A DNA stretch of 64,000 nucleotides from the NCBI GenBank assembly GCA_029785235.1, contig JAFMAA010000003.1, positions 68,642-132,641 on the forward strand. Reading direction: 5' to 3'. Every line of letters begins with the position of its first letter. Positions within the stretch are counted from its first letter, which is position 1. Positions 17,996 to 26,805 of the stretch are shown here, one piece after another. Source of the stretch: Nitrososphaerota archaeon (GTDB lineage: Archaea; Thermoproteota; Nitrososphaeria; Nitrososphaerales; UBA183). The notes under the pieces were generated by a model. The model was not told the origin of the DNA and did no database searches. It saw nothing but the letters and a program-made list of their open reading frames with translations. Both the position numbers and the translations under genes were made by a program.

Positions 17996-18652
17996 TCACC
18001 GACGCCGAGAGACGTTCTTGTCAAGGATCCGTCTCACTTCGATGTCTTCCACCTGCCCGAAGTCCTCGTAAAACTCGCCGATTGCCAAGAACGGTCCTGG
18101 GGTCGACAGACAGACAACCTTGGTGCCATCTTCAATCAATGCCTGTACTGCGTCTGCCGGAGCTACCGGGACCGCTACTATCACCTCCTTTGGTCCACGC
18201 TTCTTCACCGACATCACAGCCGCGCTGACCGAACTCCCCGTGGCGATGCCGTCGTCCACTATGACTACCACTCTACCGCCTAGTCCAGGGTAAGGTGATG
18301 ACCCTCGAAGCCTTCGCATCCGGTCCTTGACCTCTTCTCTCTTCTGGCGGATCTGGTCTTCTAAGTAAGACGCGCTTGCCCCCAATGACTCGGCAGCCTG
18401 CCTGTCCATCATCACGTCACCTTCTTGGGTGACCGCTCCGATTGCATACTCAGGTTCCCCTGGCGCTTCGATTTTTCTTGTGACCACCACGTCCAGCGGG
18501 GCGTCCAGTGCCTTGGCCACTTCGTTCGCTACCACCACGCCTCCCCTGGGAATCCCGAGTACGACTACGTCTTCTCCTCTGAGGCTCAGGAGCGCCTCGC
18601 TGAGGCGCTCCCCTGCGTCTACTCGGTTCTTGTACAGCAAGGACCCCACCAT
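17996..18652 (-). CDS. Phosphoribosyltransferase-family protein
   Basis: The protein of about 218 residues (ATG 18652; an in-frame TTG at 18661 is the alternative) has the PRTase fold: LGIPRGGVVVANEVAKAL near the N-terminus, TRKIEAPGEPEYAIGAV, and the PRPP-binding loop VVIVDDGIATGSSVSAA. This subfamily (erythromycin-esterase-adjacent or ComF-unlike PRTases) is common but its substrate is not established. It precedes the nuclease-fold gene and the pyr operon on the same strand. Confidence 0.88.
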   Translation of the reverse strand: MVGSLLYKNRVDAGERLSEALLSLRGEDVVVLGIPRGGVVVANEVAKALDAPLDVVVTRKIEAPGEPEYAIGAVTQEGDVMMDRQAAESLGASASYLEDQIRQKREEVKDRMRRLRGSSPYPGLGGRVVVIVDDGIATGSSVSAAVMSVKKRGPKEVIVAVPVAPADAVQALIEDGTKVVCLSTPGPFLAIGEFYEDFGQVEDIEVRRILDKNVSRRR

Positions 18653-18664
18653 AGGCCTCAATCT

Positions 18665-18890
18665 TCTGATATTTGGTTGCCTCGTCCGGCTCTCAGGAGG
18701 GATGTGGCTTTCCTCCGACGGCGGCCTCGTAGCGTTCCTTCACCGCCGCCGTCCCGGTTCGCCCTCGGTTTGGCCTTCGTGAAGTCCAGGTTTCCCCGGC
18801 TCTACGCGCCACCATCCCGCTCGCGGATGGTATCAGGCGCCAGGGCTTTCCCCGACACCTCTTCCTTTCCGCGAATCCATCCTTCTCCTG
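18665..18890 (-). ncRNA. Candidate structured RNA
   Basis: This non-coding stretch contains a perfect 9-bp GC inverted repeat (18717-18725 with 18745-18753) and a compound hairpin: 18806-18810 pairs with 18836-18840 outside 18812-18817 with 18825-18830. On the minus strand a TATA-like TTTAATATGATA sits at about 18901-18912, which would start a transcript near 18885. No reading frame of note exists. It does not match RNase P (found elsewhere), a tRNA, 5S RNA or the SRP domain-IV motif. Strand is inferred only from the TATA-like box. Confidence 0.4.
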
Positions 18891-18915
18891 ACCGGACGAG
18901 TATCATATTAAACGG

Positions 18916-20031
18916 ACTGCTGATATTAAGCGCTTACTTCGATTCCCAATCCTGGGAAACGTCGGCTACTGCTGCTATCTCAGGTTTCACATGGAATCTT
19001 GCCATCGTCGTGTCCCCGCCGAGGACCCAGGCATCCTAACTGCGCCCGAATCGCACGTCGACCTGGCAGAGCCTCCTCCGCGGGAGAGCAATGCCTTCCT
19101 GACCACACTCCGTGGAAGATATTTGATTGAAACCGTACCGTCGAACAATCCTTGGCTTAGAGCGTGCTCACACAAGGGGGTTTCACATTCCAAGACGACT
19201 TCGTCGGCTCCATCTTGCGACCGGTAGCGGAGCAGGTCAGGGCGATAGGCTGTCCATGACACTCTGCGCCGAGGGAGGGGCAGATGGTTCCTCCACTACC
19301 GTGAGTCGCTTTCGCTTGAGCCCCAACCACATCATCTTCTTCATCGACTCATGGACCGCTGACTCCATCATGCCGAAGCTGCATGACCGCCAAGTGATAT
19401 CTTGCTTGGGCTCGGCGTCTCACTGGGTGTCCACATCAGTAGGCCGGCCGCCCCGGGCCCCCATGTCAGAGGCTCCCGACTCTTCGGTGGGTTGATGTCT
19501 TGGTCAACAGAATATCTGTTCTTTGTCAGCAACAAGAGTCAAGCTAGGATAACAGGGATGGGCACCCAGATAGCCGCAGCTCTCTCGCTGTCGGCTCCGC
19601 CGATGGCCTGGGGTGCAGCCCGAGTCGACGCCGGTTATACGCGCGAGGCTGGGAATATTCCGGGCTGCTCTCAGGTCAGGAGCAGAGCCTTGTGCTCGCC
19701 AGAGCCCGGTGCGGCCAGGGGACCGTGCCCGGGGAAAGTGGAGGAGCGCGGGCAGGGTTGAGAAGCACGAAGGAGGAGGAACGCGGGATGGGGGAAGACC
19801 CTTCTTCGGTCGAGTGGGGTGTGGAGCTCCATGCTTAGCGCCGCCTCGACCCAAGAAGAGCCAGAATCCAGAGCGCGAGCCAAATCCAGAGTGCAGATTG
19901 ACCTCTGCAACGCGTTCTGAAGCTGGAGCCGGACGCGGAGTCTTGGTCTCATCTGACTCTGCACAGGGGCAGACGAAGGCAGCGAGGGGCGGCTTCTCTT
20001 TAATTACTTCCATCAGAGCAGCGTCGTAGTC
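18916..20031 (+). other. Gene-poor stretch of about 1.1 kb
   Basis: Long open frames at 19504-20013 (minus) and 19613-20029 (plus) exist, but their products are Pro/Arg/Ser-rich and low-complexity, typical of GC-driven spurious frames. No tRNA or repeat array is evident. The plus strand is purine-rich from about 19735 to 19800. Confidence 0.4.
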
Positions 20032-20364
20032 ATGAGCGAAGTGAAGGCCCAGAACGGAGACACAGTGTCAGTCCACTACGTCGGGAAGTTCCCTGGTGGG
20101 AAGGTATTCGACACCAGTATGAAGGCCGAGGCGACAAAGTCAGGGCTGTACACACCGGCGCGGGACTACAAACCCCTTCAAGTCGTGCTCGGCCAGCACC
20201 AGGTGATAAGCGGTTTCGAAGAAGCGCTCGTTGGAATGAAGGTAAACGAAACCAAGGAGATCACGCTTCCGCCGGAGAGAGCCTATGGGAAGTCTGGCAG
20301 GCATCCCATGGCTGGGAAGACCCTCCAATTCAGGCTCCTCGTCACAAACATCAAAAGGCCCTGA
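20032..20364 (+). CDS. FKBP-type peptidyl-prolyl isomerase, short form
   Basis: The 110-residue protein is a single FKBP domain: NGDTVSVHYVGKFPGGKVFD at the start, VVLGQHQVISGFEEALVGMK in the middle, and ITLPPERAYGKSG followed by LQFRLLV at the end. It lacks the insert-in-flap domain of long archaeal FKBPs. It catalyses cis-trans isomerisation of Xaa-Pro bonds in the cytosol. It starts with ATG and is followed by two small genes on the same strand. Confidence 0.93.
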   Translation: MSEVKAQNGDTVSVHYVGKFPGGKVFDTSMKAEATKSGLYTPARDYKPLQVVLGQHQVISGFEEALVGMKVNETKEITLPPERAYGKSGRHPMAGKTLQFRLLVTNIKRP

Positions 20365-20458
20365 CTCGCTGAGATATAGCCTGGTATTCGAGTTCATTGT
20401 GCACTCCCATTGACCCCGAAGCTATTTACCACCGACGACCCTGCCCAGACGCCGAGAG

Positions 20459-20740
20459 ATGGCGAAGAGATCGTTCACGATAGACACCGGAACCGAGAAG
20501 ATACCGGTGGAAGGCCACACCCACCAGAACGTGGCAGTGAAATATCTCATGAAGCGCAGGCGGAGCCTGATATTCACCAAGGACCTTGCCAAAGTCGAGA
20601 AGCTCTTCTCCGACGTCCCGAAGCAAGTGAGCATAATCGGGGCGAACGTCACCAAGACGTACAATGTCACATGGGAGAGGGTGAGCACCGGTGAGTTCGC
20701 CGGAGCCAGGTTCACATTCACACTGGAAGAGGTAGGGTAA
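20459..20740 (+). CDS. Small conserved-looking basic protein
   Basis: This 93-residue product is not recognised. It reads as alternating beta strands and a helix with a strongly basic patch: VEGHTHQNVAVKYLMKRRRS near residues 17-36. A beta-rich C-terminal half follows (VSIIGANVTKTYNVTWERV, ARFTFTLEEV). Size and charge would suit a ribosome- or nucleic-acid-associated protein. It lies 94 bp after the FKBP gene and 24 bp before a zinc-ribbon gene, so the three may be co-expressed. Confidence 0.65.
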   Translation: MAKRSFTIDTGTEKIPVEGHTHQNVAVKYLMKRRRSLIFTKDLAKVEKLFSDVPKQVSIIGANVTKTYNVTWERVSTGEFAGARFTFTLEEVG

Positions 20741-20764
20741 CCTTTAGTTGAGGGCCATCGATGG

Positions 20765-20953
20765 ATGGCCATGGCACCAGGTTACAGGCGCGACGCTTAC
20801 AACGATGCCATAAACCGGGTCCGCTCAGAACATTCAGAGTCCGTGAAGCACGCGAACATGACCGTTGAATGTCCTAAGTGTGGCACACGGCAGGTCATCA
20901 CGGACACGCCTGGCATGAGGGTCTGTGTCAAGTGCGGCTTCGAATTCAGATAG
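20765..20953 (+). CDS. Small zinc-ribbon protein
   Basis: The 62-residue protein has an N-terminal helix (RRDAYNDAINRVRSEH) and a C-terminal zinc ribbon with CPKCG and CVKCG (Cys35, Cys38, Cys54, Cys57). Such mini-ribbons in archaea often act as accessory RNA or transcription factors, but no specific role can be assigned. It is the third gene of the FKBP cluster. Confidence 0.65.
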   Translation: MAMAPGYRRDAYNDAINRVRSEHSESVKHANMTVECPKCGTRQVITDTPGMRVCVKCGFEFR

Positions 20954-21003
20954 CCGCAGCGGTGACGCCCCAGCCGCGGGATGAAAATTAGGCTTATGTA
21001 TCA

Positions 21004-21456
21004 ATGGCACGAACCTCTGTGATTATGATGAGGCCTCCCAGACCTATGGGTATAGCTATCTTGGCAGTTTTGGAGATTCTCGGAGGCTTGCTCATACTTC
21101 TACTCGGCCTGGCCGTGGCTGCCATAAGTGGGACGCTCTTTTCGGCCCTTGGGCTCGCTGTACCCGCGGGGATAGGGATTGCCGCAGGTGGCGTGGTAGT
21201 CATATTCGGCTTACTGGGGCTCCTAGTGGGATGGGGTCTATGGACTGGGAGGAGATGGGCAAGGATATTGGCTATAATTCTCTCTGGTCTAGGAGTCTTG
21301 GCCAGCCTCGCTGCACTCGTTTTGGGTTCGATTCCAAGCATCGTGGGGTTAGTCATCGACGTATCCATACTATGGTATCTGTTCCGGCCTAACGTGAGGG
21401 CATTCTTCGGAGGGAACACCCCGCTCATGCCCCTCCAACCAACGTCGTCACCTTAA
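21004..21456 (+). CDS. Four-TM integral membrane protein
   Basis: The 150-residue protein has four hydrophobic helices: AILAVLEILGGLLILLLGLA, a Gly/Ala-rich second helix ending VVVIFGLLGLLVGWGL, LAIILSGLGVLASLAALVLG, and a final VGLVIDVSILWYLF. The GLWTGRRWARILAI loop between helices 2 and 3 resembles DUF2127-like small membrane proteins. Function unknown. It starts with ATG at 21004, shortly after the zinc-ribbon gene. Confidence 0.75.
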   Translation: MARTSVIMMRPPRPMGIAILAVLEILGGLLILLLGLAVAAISGTLFSALGLAVPAGIGIAAGGVVVIFGLLGLLVGWGLWTGRRWARILAIILSGLGVLASLAALVLGSIPSIVGLVIDVSILWYLFRPNVRAFFGGNTPLMPLQPTSSP

Positions 21457-21554
21457 ACTGCGACAGCCTGGATATGGTGCGTCCTCCTAAATCAATTGGT
21501 CGCCAAAGGGGCGTGGTGAACAGCCGGGCGACCTTATGTTCTGTCTAGCCGGAA

Positions 21555-21773
21555 CTACTTTCTCTTCCAGTTTTGCGCCCTTTTGCAGAACTCTTCAGTT
21601 TCGTTCGCTGCAATGTCGCAGCGCTCGTAATGTCTTACTATCTCGCGGAGGAGCTCTTCGATGGGCGTGGGGGCACCAGGGCAATCCGAGTCAATCTGCG
21701 CCCTGATCTCCATGAGCGGCTGCCAAACATCACCAGGGATGACTACAGGAACCCCCTTGTTGCTAAGACCCAT
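21555..21773 (-). CDS. Small hypothetical protein
   Basis: From the ATG at 21773 the 72-residue product begins MGLSNKGVPVVIPGDVWQPL and continues as amphipathic helices (PIEELLREIVRHYERCDIAA). An upstream start at 21851 would add 26 residues of less protein-like sequence. It could be a small regulatory or antitoxin-like protein, but no family is recognised. Confidence 0.45.
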   Translation of the reverse strand: MGLSNKGVPVVIPGDVWQPLMEIRAQIDSDCPGAPTPIEELLREIVRHYERCDIAANETEEFCKRAQNWKRK

Positions 21774-22120
21774 AGCCCCGGTGGGTCCGAAAGCACTATT
21801 TCTAGATTGGGCACCCAACCCTGGAAGGGTGGAGAGGGAGGCGTGCCGCACCAGAGCGGTTTCGCCGATAGAGCTCCGGTCGGGACATCAGGCACAATAC
21901 ATTGTCGACGTACTACACTAGCGCCGGCCTCCTCCTATGGAGTACGTTCCATCCACCTGAACGGGGCATCATGTAATGGATTCTCGCCTCGAAGCGCAGA
22001 TTGCAGGAGAACTTTGTCAGTACAAGTACCGGGTAAATCGCCGCCATGAGGCTGATGATGACAATCACGACCAACCTTGAGCCTCCCGGCCTTCAGGCGG
22101 TCGGTACCTATTTCAGTCCA
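21774..22120 (+). other. Intergenic stretch, nothing recognised
   Basis: About 350 bp between the small minus-strand gene and the zinc-ribbon membrane-associated gene. No supported gene or RNA was found. Confidence 0.35.
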
Positions 22121-23164
22121 TTAGAGGCCCAGGCTATTGATCAGTTTCCCAGAGTTCGCGTCGAAGACGAGCACAATCTTCTTTCCCTTGTGGTCATACC
22201 TGGCGAACCAGATCGGGGCGTGAAGCAGCTCCACGTCGCCCACATCGGAATCCGTCGTGAGCTTCTGAATCATGTGGTACTTGGCGTGTGCCTTCTCTGA
22301 CTGGAGCTGGTCGACGAGGGTCTTTGCCTGCGACTTCGCTACATCTTCGCCGATGTCCCCATTGAGAACCTTCACGTTCTTGGGAATCTTGGAGATGTCG
22401 AAGAGGGTCCGACTTTCAAGATCGAACTGGTAATCGCGCGGCTGGTACTCAGTGAGCGCCTTCAGGGCGACCACCGGGAAGTTGTAGTTCTCGTCCATCT
22501 GTTCTGACTTCAGCGTCCCTCCTCCGTATCCCATCCCCATTCCGTAGAGCATAAACCACCTTGACAGGAGAAACCCGTTTGTCGGCCTGGGGACGGAGAT
22601 GCCTCCCCTGAACAGCCGTCTCCCGCCGCCGAACCCGCCCCCCATTCCGCCGAGTATGACTCCCATCAACGCCGCGGTCGTCGCCGTCTGGCCCACCTCG
22701 GCAGCCAAGTTCGTGGCCACAACTGTCGTCCTCGCCGAGACGCCGACGATCCAGTAGGGGACGTACGAGAGGCTCATCTCTTCTTGGATTGACTCCTCAT
22801 GCAGATGTCTGTGAAGGAACCCTTTGTCCATCATTGACGTGATTATCGCGTTGACCTTGTCCGTGTCTCCGAGCTTTATCGGCAGCATCGTCTGTTTCTG
22901 TACGCCCGTCCACCCCTGGTCGCCAAGGGTCACCCCGCTCCCACAATACTCGCAGGTGATTACCATCTCTCCGAACTTGGGGGTGAGCGGGGCCCCGCAA
23001 TTGGGGCACTTCAACGAAGTCGCTCCATGAGGTGCTATGACCTGCTGCCTTTGTCCCGGCTCATGCCCGGAAGCCGCTTCCTGTACCCCTATCTTCGTCC
23101 CGCATTTGTAGCAGAAGCTGGCATCGTCAGGGAGCTGAACTCCGCAGTTGGGGCAGTTCAGCAC
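22121..23164 (-). CDS. Double zinc-ribbon protein with Gly-rich segment (third gene of SPFH operon)
   Basis: The 347-residue protein starts with a zinc ribbon (CPNCG and CYKCG, residues 4-22), then a second ribbon (CPNCGAP and CEYCGSG, about 53-76). A mixed region with PYWIVGVSARTTVVATNLA follows, then a Gly/Phe/Met-rich hydrophobic stretch at about 170-220 and a C-terminal alpha/beta domain. The Gly-rich segment could be membrane-inserted or an oligomerisation tract. It lies 7 bp downstream of the SPFH gene, so they form one operon. The role is unknown; membrane-complex assembly is an inference from the SPFH partner. Confidence 0.75.
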   Translation of the reverse strand: MLNCPNCGVQLPDDASFCYKCGTKIGVQEAASGHEPGQRQQVIAPHGATSLKCPNCGAPLTPKFGEMVITCEYCGSGVTLGDQGWTGVQKQTMLPIKLGDTDKVNAIITSMMDKGFLHRHLHEESIQEEMSLSYVPYWIVGVSARTTVVATNLAAEVGQTATTAALMGVILGGMGGGFGGGRRLFRGGISVPRPTNGFLLSRWFMLYGMGMGYGGGTLKSEQMDENYNFPVVALKALTEYQPRDYQFDLESRTLFDISKIPKNVKVLNGDIGEDVAKSQAKTLVDQLQSEKAHAKYHMIQKLTTDSDVGDVELLHAPIWFARYDHKGKKIVLVFDANSGKLINSLGL

Positions 23165-23171
23165 GATTCAC

Positions 23172-24272
23172 CTACACCTTTGTCCCGCAGTTGTTACAGA
23201 ACTTCGCCCCGGCTGCAATGTGGCTTCCGCAATTGGGGCAGAACTTGCTCCCTCCGGCAGGGGCGGGAGCTCCTTCCGGAGCGGGAAAGTTGAAACCGCA
23301 GTTAGGACAGAACTTCGCCGAAGCCGCGACAAGTGACCCGCAGTTGGGACAGCTTTTCTGATTCATCCCCTGGCCCATCCCCGCGGCCATGGATCCTCCA
23401 ATCACTCCGCCGACCCCTATGCCTGCCCCGAGTCCCGCGAACGTCCCAGCTCCCCCAGACTGGTTCTTGGCAGCGTCGTCGATGGCCTTCCCAGTCTGGT
23501 ATTGCATGAAGTTGACGCCTAGCACCTGCATCTGAGATCTGGTGTCGATCGCCTTCTGCACCTCGTCGGGGAGGCTGATAGTCAGGCCGGAGATTTTGTT
23601 AATCTCTATTCCGTACTGTCCGAGGTTATCCGGCCCAGACGAGAGGACCTCTTGCTCGATGTTGGTCAGATTGGCCGCCAAATCAGTAATCTTCAGCCCC
23701 TGAGCCTTCATTTTCCCCAGGGAATTGTAAACAAGTATCACCATTTGCTCCTTAATCCTGTCTTCTACATCGCCCGAAGACTCCGATGCGAACGTCCCTA
23801 CGAACTGGTTGATGAACAGCTCGGGCGAAGAGATCCTCCACCTGTACTCCCCGAAGACCCTGAGGTTCACAATCCCGAACGTCGGGTCAGTGAACTGGTA
23901 CGGCTGCGTGCTCCCGAACTTGCCATCTAGGTACCTCTTGGGCACGTAGTAGACCTCAGCCCACTGGGTCACACCGGTAAAGGATTTCAGAAGCTTCCCG
24001 ACGATTGGTGCGTTGAAGTCTGTCAGCGCATATCTGTTTGGCTGGTCGAAGTACGTGAGGACCTTCCCATCTCTGTAGAACACAGCTATCTCGTCTTCCC
24101 TGACCACTATGTTGTCATTCAGCCTGATTTGCCTAGGCGCCTTCCAGAGGACGTTGTAGACCCCGGCGGAAGGCTGCTTGTACTGGTCGTCCCAGGCGAA
24201 GGTCGTTGACCCGAAGACGCTCCCTCCGGTCGCCGGAACGCTCCCGCCACTGCTCTTCTTGCCGAACACCAT
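23172..24272 (-). CDS. SPFH/Band-7 domain protein with C-terminal zinc ribbons
   Basis: The 366-residue protein resembles the YdjI/virion-core-protein-like SPFH family. An SPFH domain spans about residues 35-260 (VREDEIAVFYRDGKVLTYF, VNLRVFGEYRWRISSPELFI, YGIEINKISGLTISLPDEV). A Gly-rich linker follows, then two zinc ribbons (CPNCG/CPNCG at about 310-328, CPNCG/CNNCG at about 346-364). SPFH proteins scaffold membrane microdomains. There is no obvious transmembrane helix, so association is likely peripheral. It is the middle gene of a three-gene operon. Confidence 0.85.
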   Translation of the reverse strand: MVFGKKSSGGSVPATGGSVFGSTTFAWDDQYKQPSAGVYNVLWKAPRQIRLNDNIVVREDEIAVFYRDGKVLTYFDQPNRYALTDFNAPIVGKLLKSFTGVTQWAEVYYVPKRYLDGKFGSTQPYQFTDPTFGIVNLRVFGEYRWRISSPELFINQFVGTFASESSGDVEDRIKEQMVILVYNSLGKMKAQGLKITDLAANLTNIEQEVLSSGPDNLGQYGIEINKISGLTISLPDEVQKAIDTRSQMQVLGVNFMQYQTGKAIDDAAKNQSGGAGTFAGLGAGIGVGGVIGGSMAAGMGQGMNQKSCPNCGSLVAASAKFCPNCGFNFPAPEGAPAPAGGSKFCPNCGSHIAAGAKFCNNCGTKV

Positions 24273-24277
24273 CTATC

Positions 24278-24826
24278 TCACTGCCCGAGGGCAATTCCCT
24301 CTATGACTTCGACCCTCTGCGACCATTTCTGTCTTATATCCATCACCGAGCGCGAGAAGCCATCCAGCACCCCCTGGACCGGGTTGGGGGTCGCGGGGTC
24401 GTAGATCAGGGTCCCCGGCGCCGAGGCGCGATCGAGCTGCCAGACTGCGCTCACAAAAGAGTAATCGTATTCGTAAAGCTTGTTCAGTTTGTCGTCAGTA
24501 ATCTGAATCGGGGCGACCCACCCCGCGTATCCCTGGGCCGCGTGTCTCACCTCTCCACTGAGTGCCTGGACATGGGCTATCAGAGAGCCCACCGCTCCTA
24601 GATTTATGAGGTCGTTGCTCGAAGCAATCTGCTTCCTGAGCTGCTGCAGGTTGTCCTTCACATGGTCGAGCTTGTCGGCGACTTGGTTCCTCAGGAGGGA
24701 GTCGGATGCCCTGAGGTCCTCTTTAGTTCTGTACCCTCTGAGACCTGGGATGAGGAGTTCCAGTTTCTTGGCGATGCCCCTGTTACCGTCAACCTGCTGC
24801 CTGATATCAGGGCTGTTCTGCGACAC
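24278..24826 (-). CDS. Helical protein, first gene of SPFH operon
   Basis: The 182-residue product is mostly helical, with a coiled-coil-like segment (LLRNQVADKLDHVKDNLQQL at about 44-63). A C-terminal half with AAQGYAGWVAPIQITDDKLN and LYEYDYSFVSAVWQLD follows. No family name is known to me, but its position 5 bp upstream of the SPFH gene indicates a shared function. The start is a GTG at 24826. A shared AT-rich element at 24855-24868 probably drives this operon and the divergent DUF72 gene. Confidence 0.7.
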   Translation of the reverse strand: MSQNSPDIRQQVDGNRGIAKKLELLIPGLRGYRTKEDLRASDSLLRNQVADKLDHVKDNLQQLRKQIASSNDLINLGAVGSLIAHVQALSGEVRHAAQGYAGWVAPIQITDDKLNKLYEYDYSFVSAVWQLDRASAPGTLIYDPATPNPVQGVLDGFSRSVMDIRQKWSQRVEVIEGIALGQ

Positions 24827-24854
24827 GGGCTTTCAAAATTCGACCCTTCTTCCA

Positions 24855-24868
24855 TCTAAATAAATATG
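24855..24868. promoter_or_regulatory. Shared AT-rich promoter element between divergent genes
   Basis: The sequence TCTAAATAAATATG is 29-42 bp from the SPFH operon start (24826) and 17-30 bp from the DUF72 start (24885). It can serve as a TATA box in both directions. Confidence 0.5.
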
Positions 24869-24884
24869 GCGAACCACCATTCCC

Positions 24885-25703
24885 ATGAGAGGGTGTGCCT
24901 CGTTGGGTCTTGAGAAGCTGCGTATCGGGTGCAGCGGGTGGTCCTACAAGGACTGGGAGGGGGTCTTCTACCCGAAAGGGCTTGCAGCCAAGGAGTACCT
25001 CTCCTACTACTCGAAGGTCTTCAATGCCGTGGAGATAGACTCGAGTTTCTACCGGGTCCCCAGCCAGTTCATAGTCAACCAATGGAGGAGCAACACTCCG
25101 AGCGGGTTCGTCTTCTCCCCCAAGCTCCCCAAAAAGATCACCCACGAGAAGAAGCTCAAGGAAACCGAATCGAGCCTAGTCTATTTCTACAGCGTCTTGA
25201 CCAAGCTAAAGGACAAGCTGGGCCCGATTGCCATCCAGCTCCCCCCCTCCATCAAGCTCAGCACCCACGAGGAGGTCATGAAGGACTTCGTCTCGAAGCT
25301 GAGCCCTGAGTTCAGGCACGCGATCGAGTTCCGTCACAAGTCATGGTTTACCCCAGACGTCTACTCTCTCCTAAGGAAGAACAACATCGCGATGATCTGG
25401 TCCCTGAACCAGTACGTCGAGACCCCTCCCGAGCTCACAGCCGACTTCATCTACGTGAGGATGGTCGGAGACAGGGAGATCACGGAGTTCACGGCGGTCC
25501 AGAAGGATAGATCGGAGGACATGGAGCGTTGGGCTACAGCGGTGATGGAAAGATCGTCGAAGTTCGAGGACGGATACGTCTTCTTCAACAATCACTTTGC
25601 AGGCTTCAGCCCTGAGTCCGCCAACGAGTTCCGCAGGCTCCTCGGCTTGATGGAACTCGACTGGAAGGCGCAGGGGACTGGACAGCAGACTTTGTTCGGG
25701 TAG
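24885..25703 (+). CDS. DUF72 (YecE-like) TIM-barrel protein
   Basis: The 272-residue protein has the DUF72 hallmarks: RIGCSGWSYKDWEGVFYP near the N-terminus, YSKVFNAVEIDSSFYRVPS, FSPKLPKKITH, AIEFRHKSWF, YVRMVGDREI, and FFNNHFAGFSPESANEF near the end. Function is not established; the fold is a TIM barrel related to xylose-isomerase-like enzymes. The start is the ATG at 24885. A TTG at 24903 fits the family N-terminus equally well. The DNA polymerase IV gene follows after 10 bp. Confidence 0.92.
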   Translation: MRGCASLGLEKLRIGCSGWSYKDWEGVFYPKGLAAKEYLSYYSKVFNAVEIDSSFYRVPSQFIVNQWRSNTPSGFVFSPKLPKKITHEKKLKETESSLVYFYSVLTKLKDKLGPIAIQLPPSIKLSTHEEVMKDFVSKLSPEFRHAIEFRHKSWFTPDVYSLLRKNNIAMIWSLNQYVETPPELTADFIYVRMVGDREITEFTAVQKDRSEDMERWATAVMERSSKFEDGYVFFNNHFAGFSPESANEFRRLLGLMELDWKAQGTGQQTLFG

Positions 25704-25713
25704 TGCTTGATAT

Positions 25714-26805
25714 ATGCATCCTCAGCGCCGGTGCATCCTCCATGTCGACTTGGATGCGTTCTACGTCTCCACGGAGGTCAGAGAGCACCCGGAACTGAAG
25801 GGGCTCCCTGTAGTCGTGGGCGCGGACCCGGAAGGAGGGATGGGGCGGGGTGTCGTTGTCGCTTGTTCTTACGCTGCCCGGAAGTTCGGTCTTCGTTCTG
25901 GGATGCCTATCACTCAGGCTTACAGGCTCTGCCCTCAGGCGAAGTACATACAACCAAACTGGGGTCTCTATGAACGTGTTTCGGAGGAGGTAATGGCTAC
26001 GCTGAGAAGCTTTGCCGATAGGTTCGAACAAGGGAGCATAGACGAGGCTTACCTCGACGTCACAGGCAGAGCAGGGGACGAGCGCTCCGGAGCAGACTTG
26101 GCCATGGAAATCAAGAGGACCATTGGGGAAAAGCACGGCCTCACCTGTTCTATCGGGGTCGCACCGAACAAGTCTTCGGCGAAAATCGCTTCTGATAGGA
26201 ACAAGCCTGACGGCATGACCGTTGTTCCGTTCGGGGAAGTGCGCGGGTTCCTCGCCCCTCTCCATGTGGGAGTAGTCCCAGGCATCGGCCCGAGGACGCA
26301 CGAGTTTCTAAACGAGAAGGGTATTGTGACTATTGCCCAGCTCCAGCAGTTGGAGGGGAAGCAACTCCTCTCTTGGTTTGGAAAGAACGGGGTCTGGCTG
26401 TGGGGTGTAATCCACGGCGAAGAGGCGGTCGAGGTAAGAGAGCAGGCGCTCCCGAAGTCACTCAGTGTAGAGCGGACTTTCAAGGACGACGTAAGCGACT
26501 TTATGACGGTCAGAAGGGAAGCAATCGATGCCGCCACTGAGCTGATGCGGAGGGTGAAATCTGCGGGTTACTCTTACAGGGTAGCTGGGATAAAGATCAG
26601 GTTCCGCGGGTTCGAGACCCACACTAGAGAGCGAACCCTCATCAATCGCGCTGACAACGAACGGCCTTTGTTTGCAAGCGTAGAAAGGCTTCTGGACGAG
26701 TTCGAGTCTTGGGAAAAGCTGGTGCGCCTTATAGGAGTCAGAGTCGCAGGCATTCAACATTCCTCCTCGGGACTATCAAAACTCGACGACTGGGCCGTGG
26801 GCTAA
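25714..26805 (+). CDS. dinB: Y-family DNA polymerase IV
   Basis: The 363-residue protein is a complete Y-family polymerase: LHVDLDAFYVSTEVRE with the first catalytic Asp near residue 12, YAARKFGLRSGMP, and the SIDEAYLD catalytic site near residues 109-116. Helix-hairpin-helix segments (VVPGIGPRTHEFLNEKGI) and a little-finger domain follow. It performs translesion DNA synthesis, as in Dpo4. A C-terminal PCNA motif is not obvious. It is 10 bp downstream of the DUF72 gene and probably co-transcribed. Confidence 0.96.
   Translation: MHPQRRCILHVDLDAFYVSTEVREHPELKGLPVVVGADPEGGMGRGVVVACSYAARKFGLRSGMPITQAYRLCPQAKYIQPNWGLYERVSEEVMATLRSFADRFEQGSIDEAYLDVTGRAGDERSGADLAMEIKRTIGEKHGLTCSIGVAPNKSSAKIASDRNKPDGMTVVPFGEVRGFLAPLHVGVVPGIGPRTHEFLNEKGIVTIAQLQQLEGKQLLSWFGKNGVWLWGVIHGEEAVEVREQALPKSLSVERTFKDDVSDFMTVRREAIDAATELMRRVKSAGYSYRVAGIKIRFRGFETHTRERTLINRADNERPLFASVERLLDEFESWEKLVRLIGVRVAGIQHSSSGLSKLDDWAVG

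Noticed and set aside
19504..20029. Long overlapping frames on both strands before the FKBP gene
   Set aside because: Low-complexity Pro/Arg/Gly composition and mutual antisense overlap; neither resembles a protein family.
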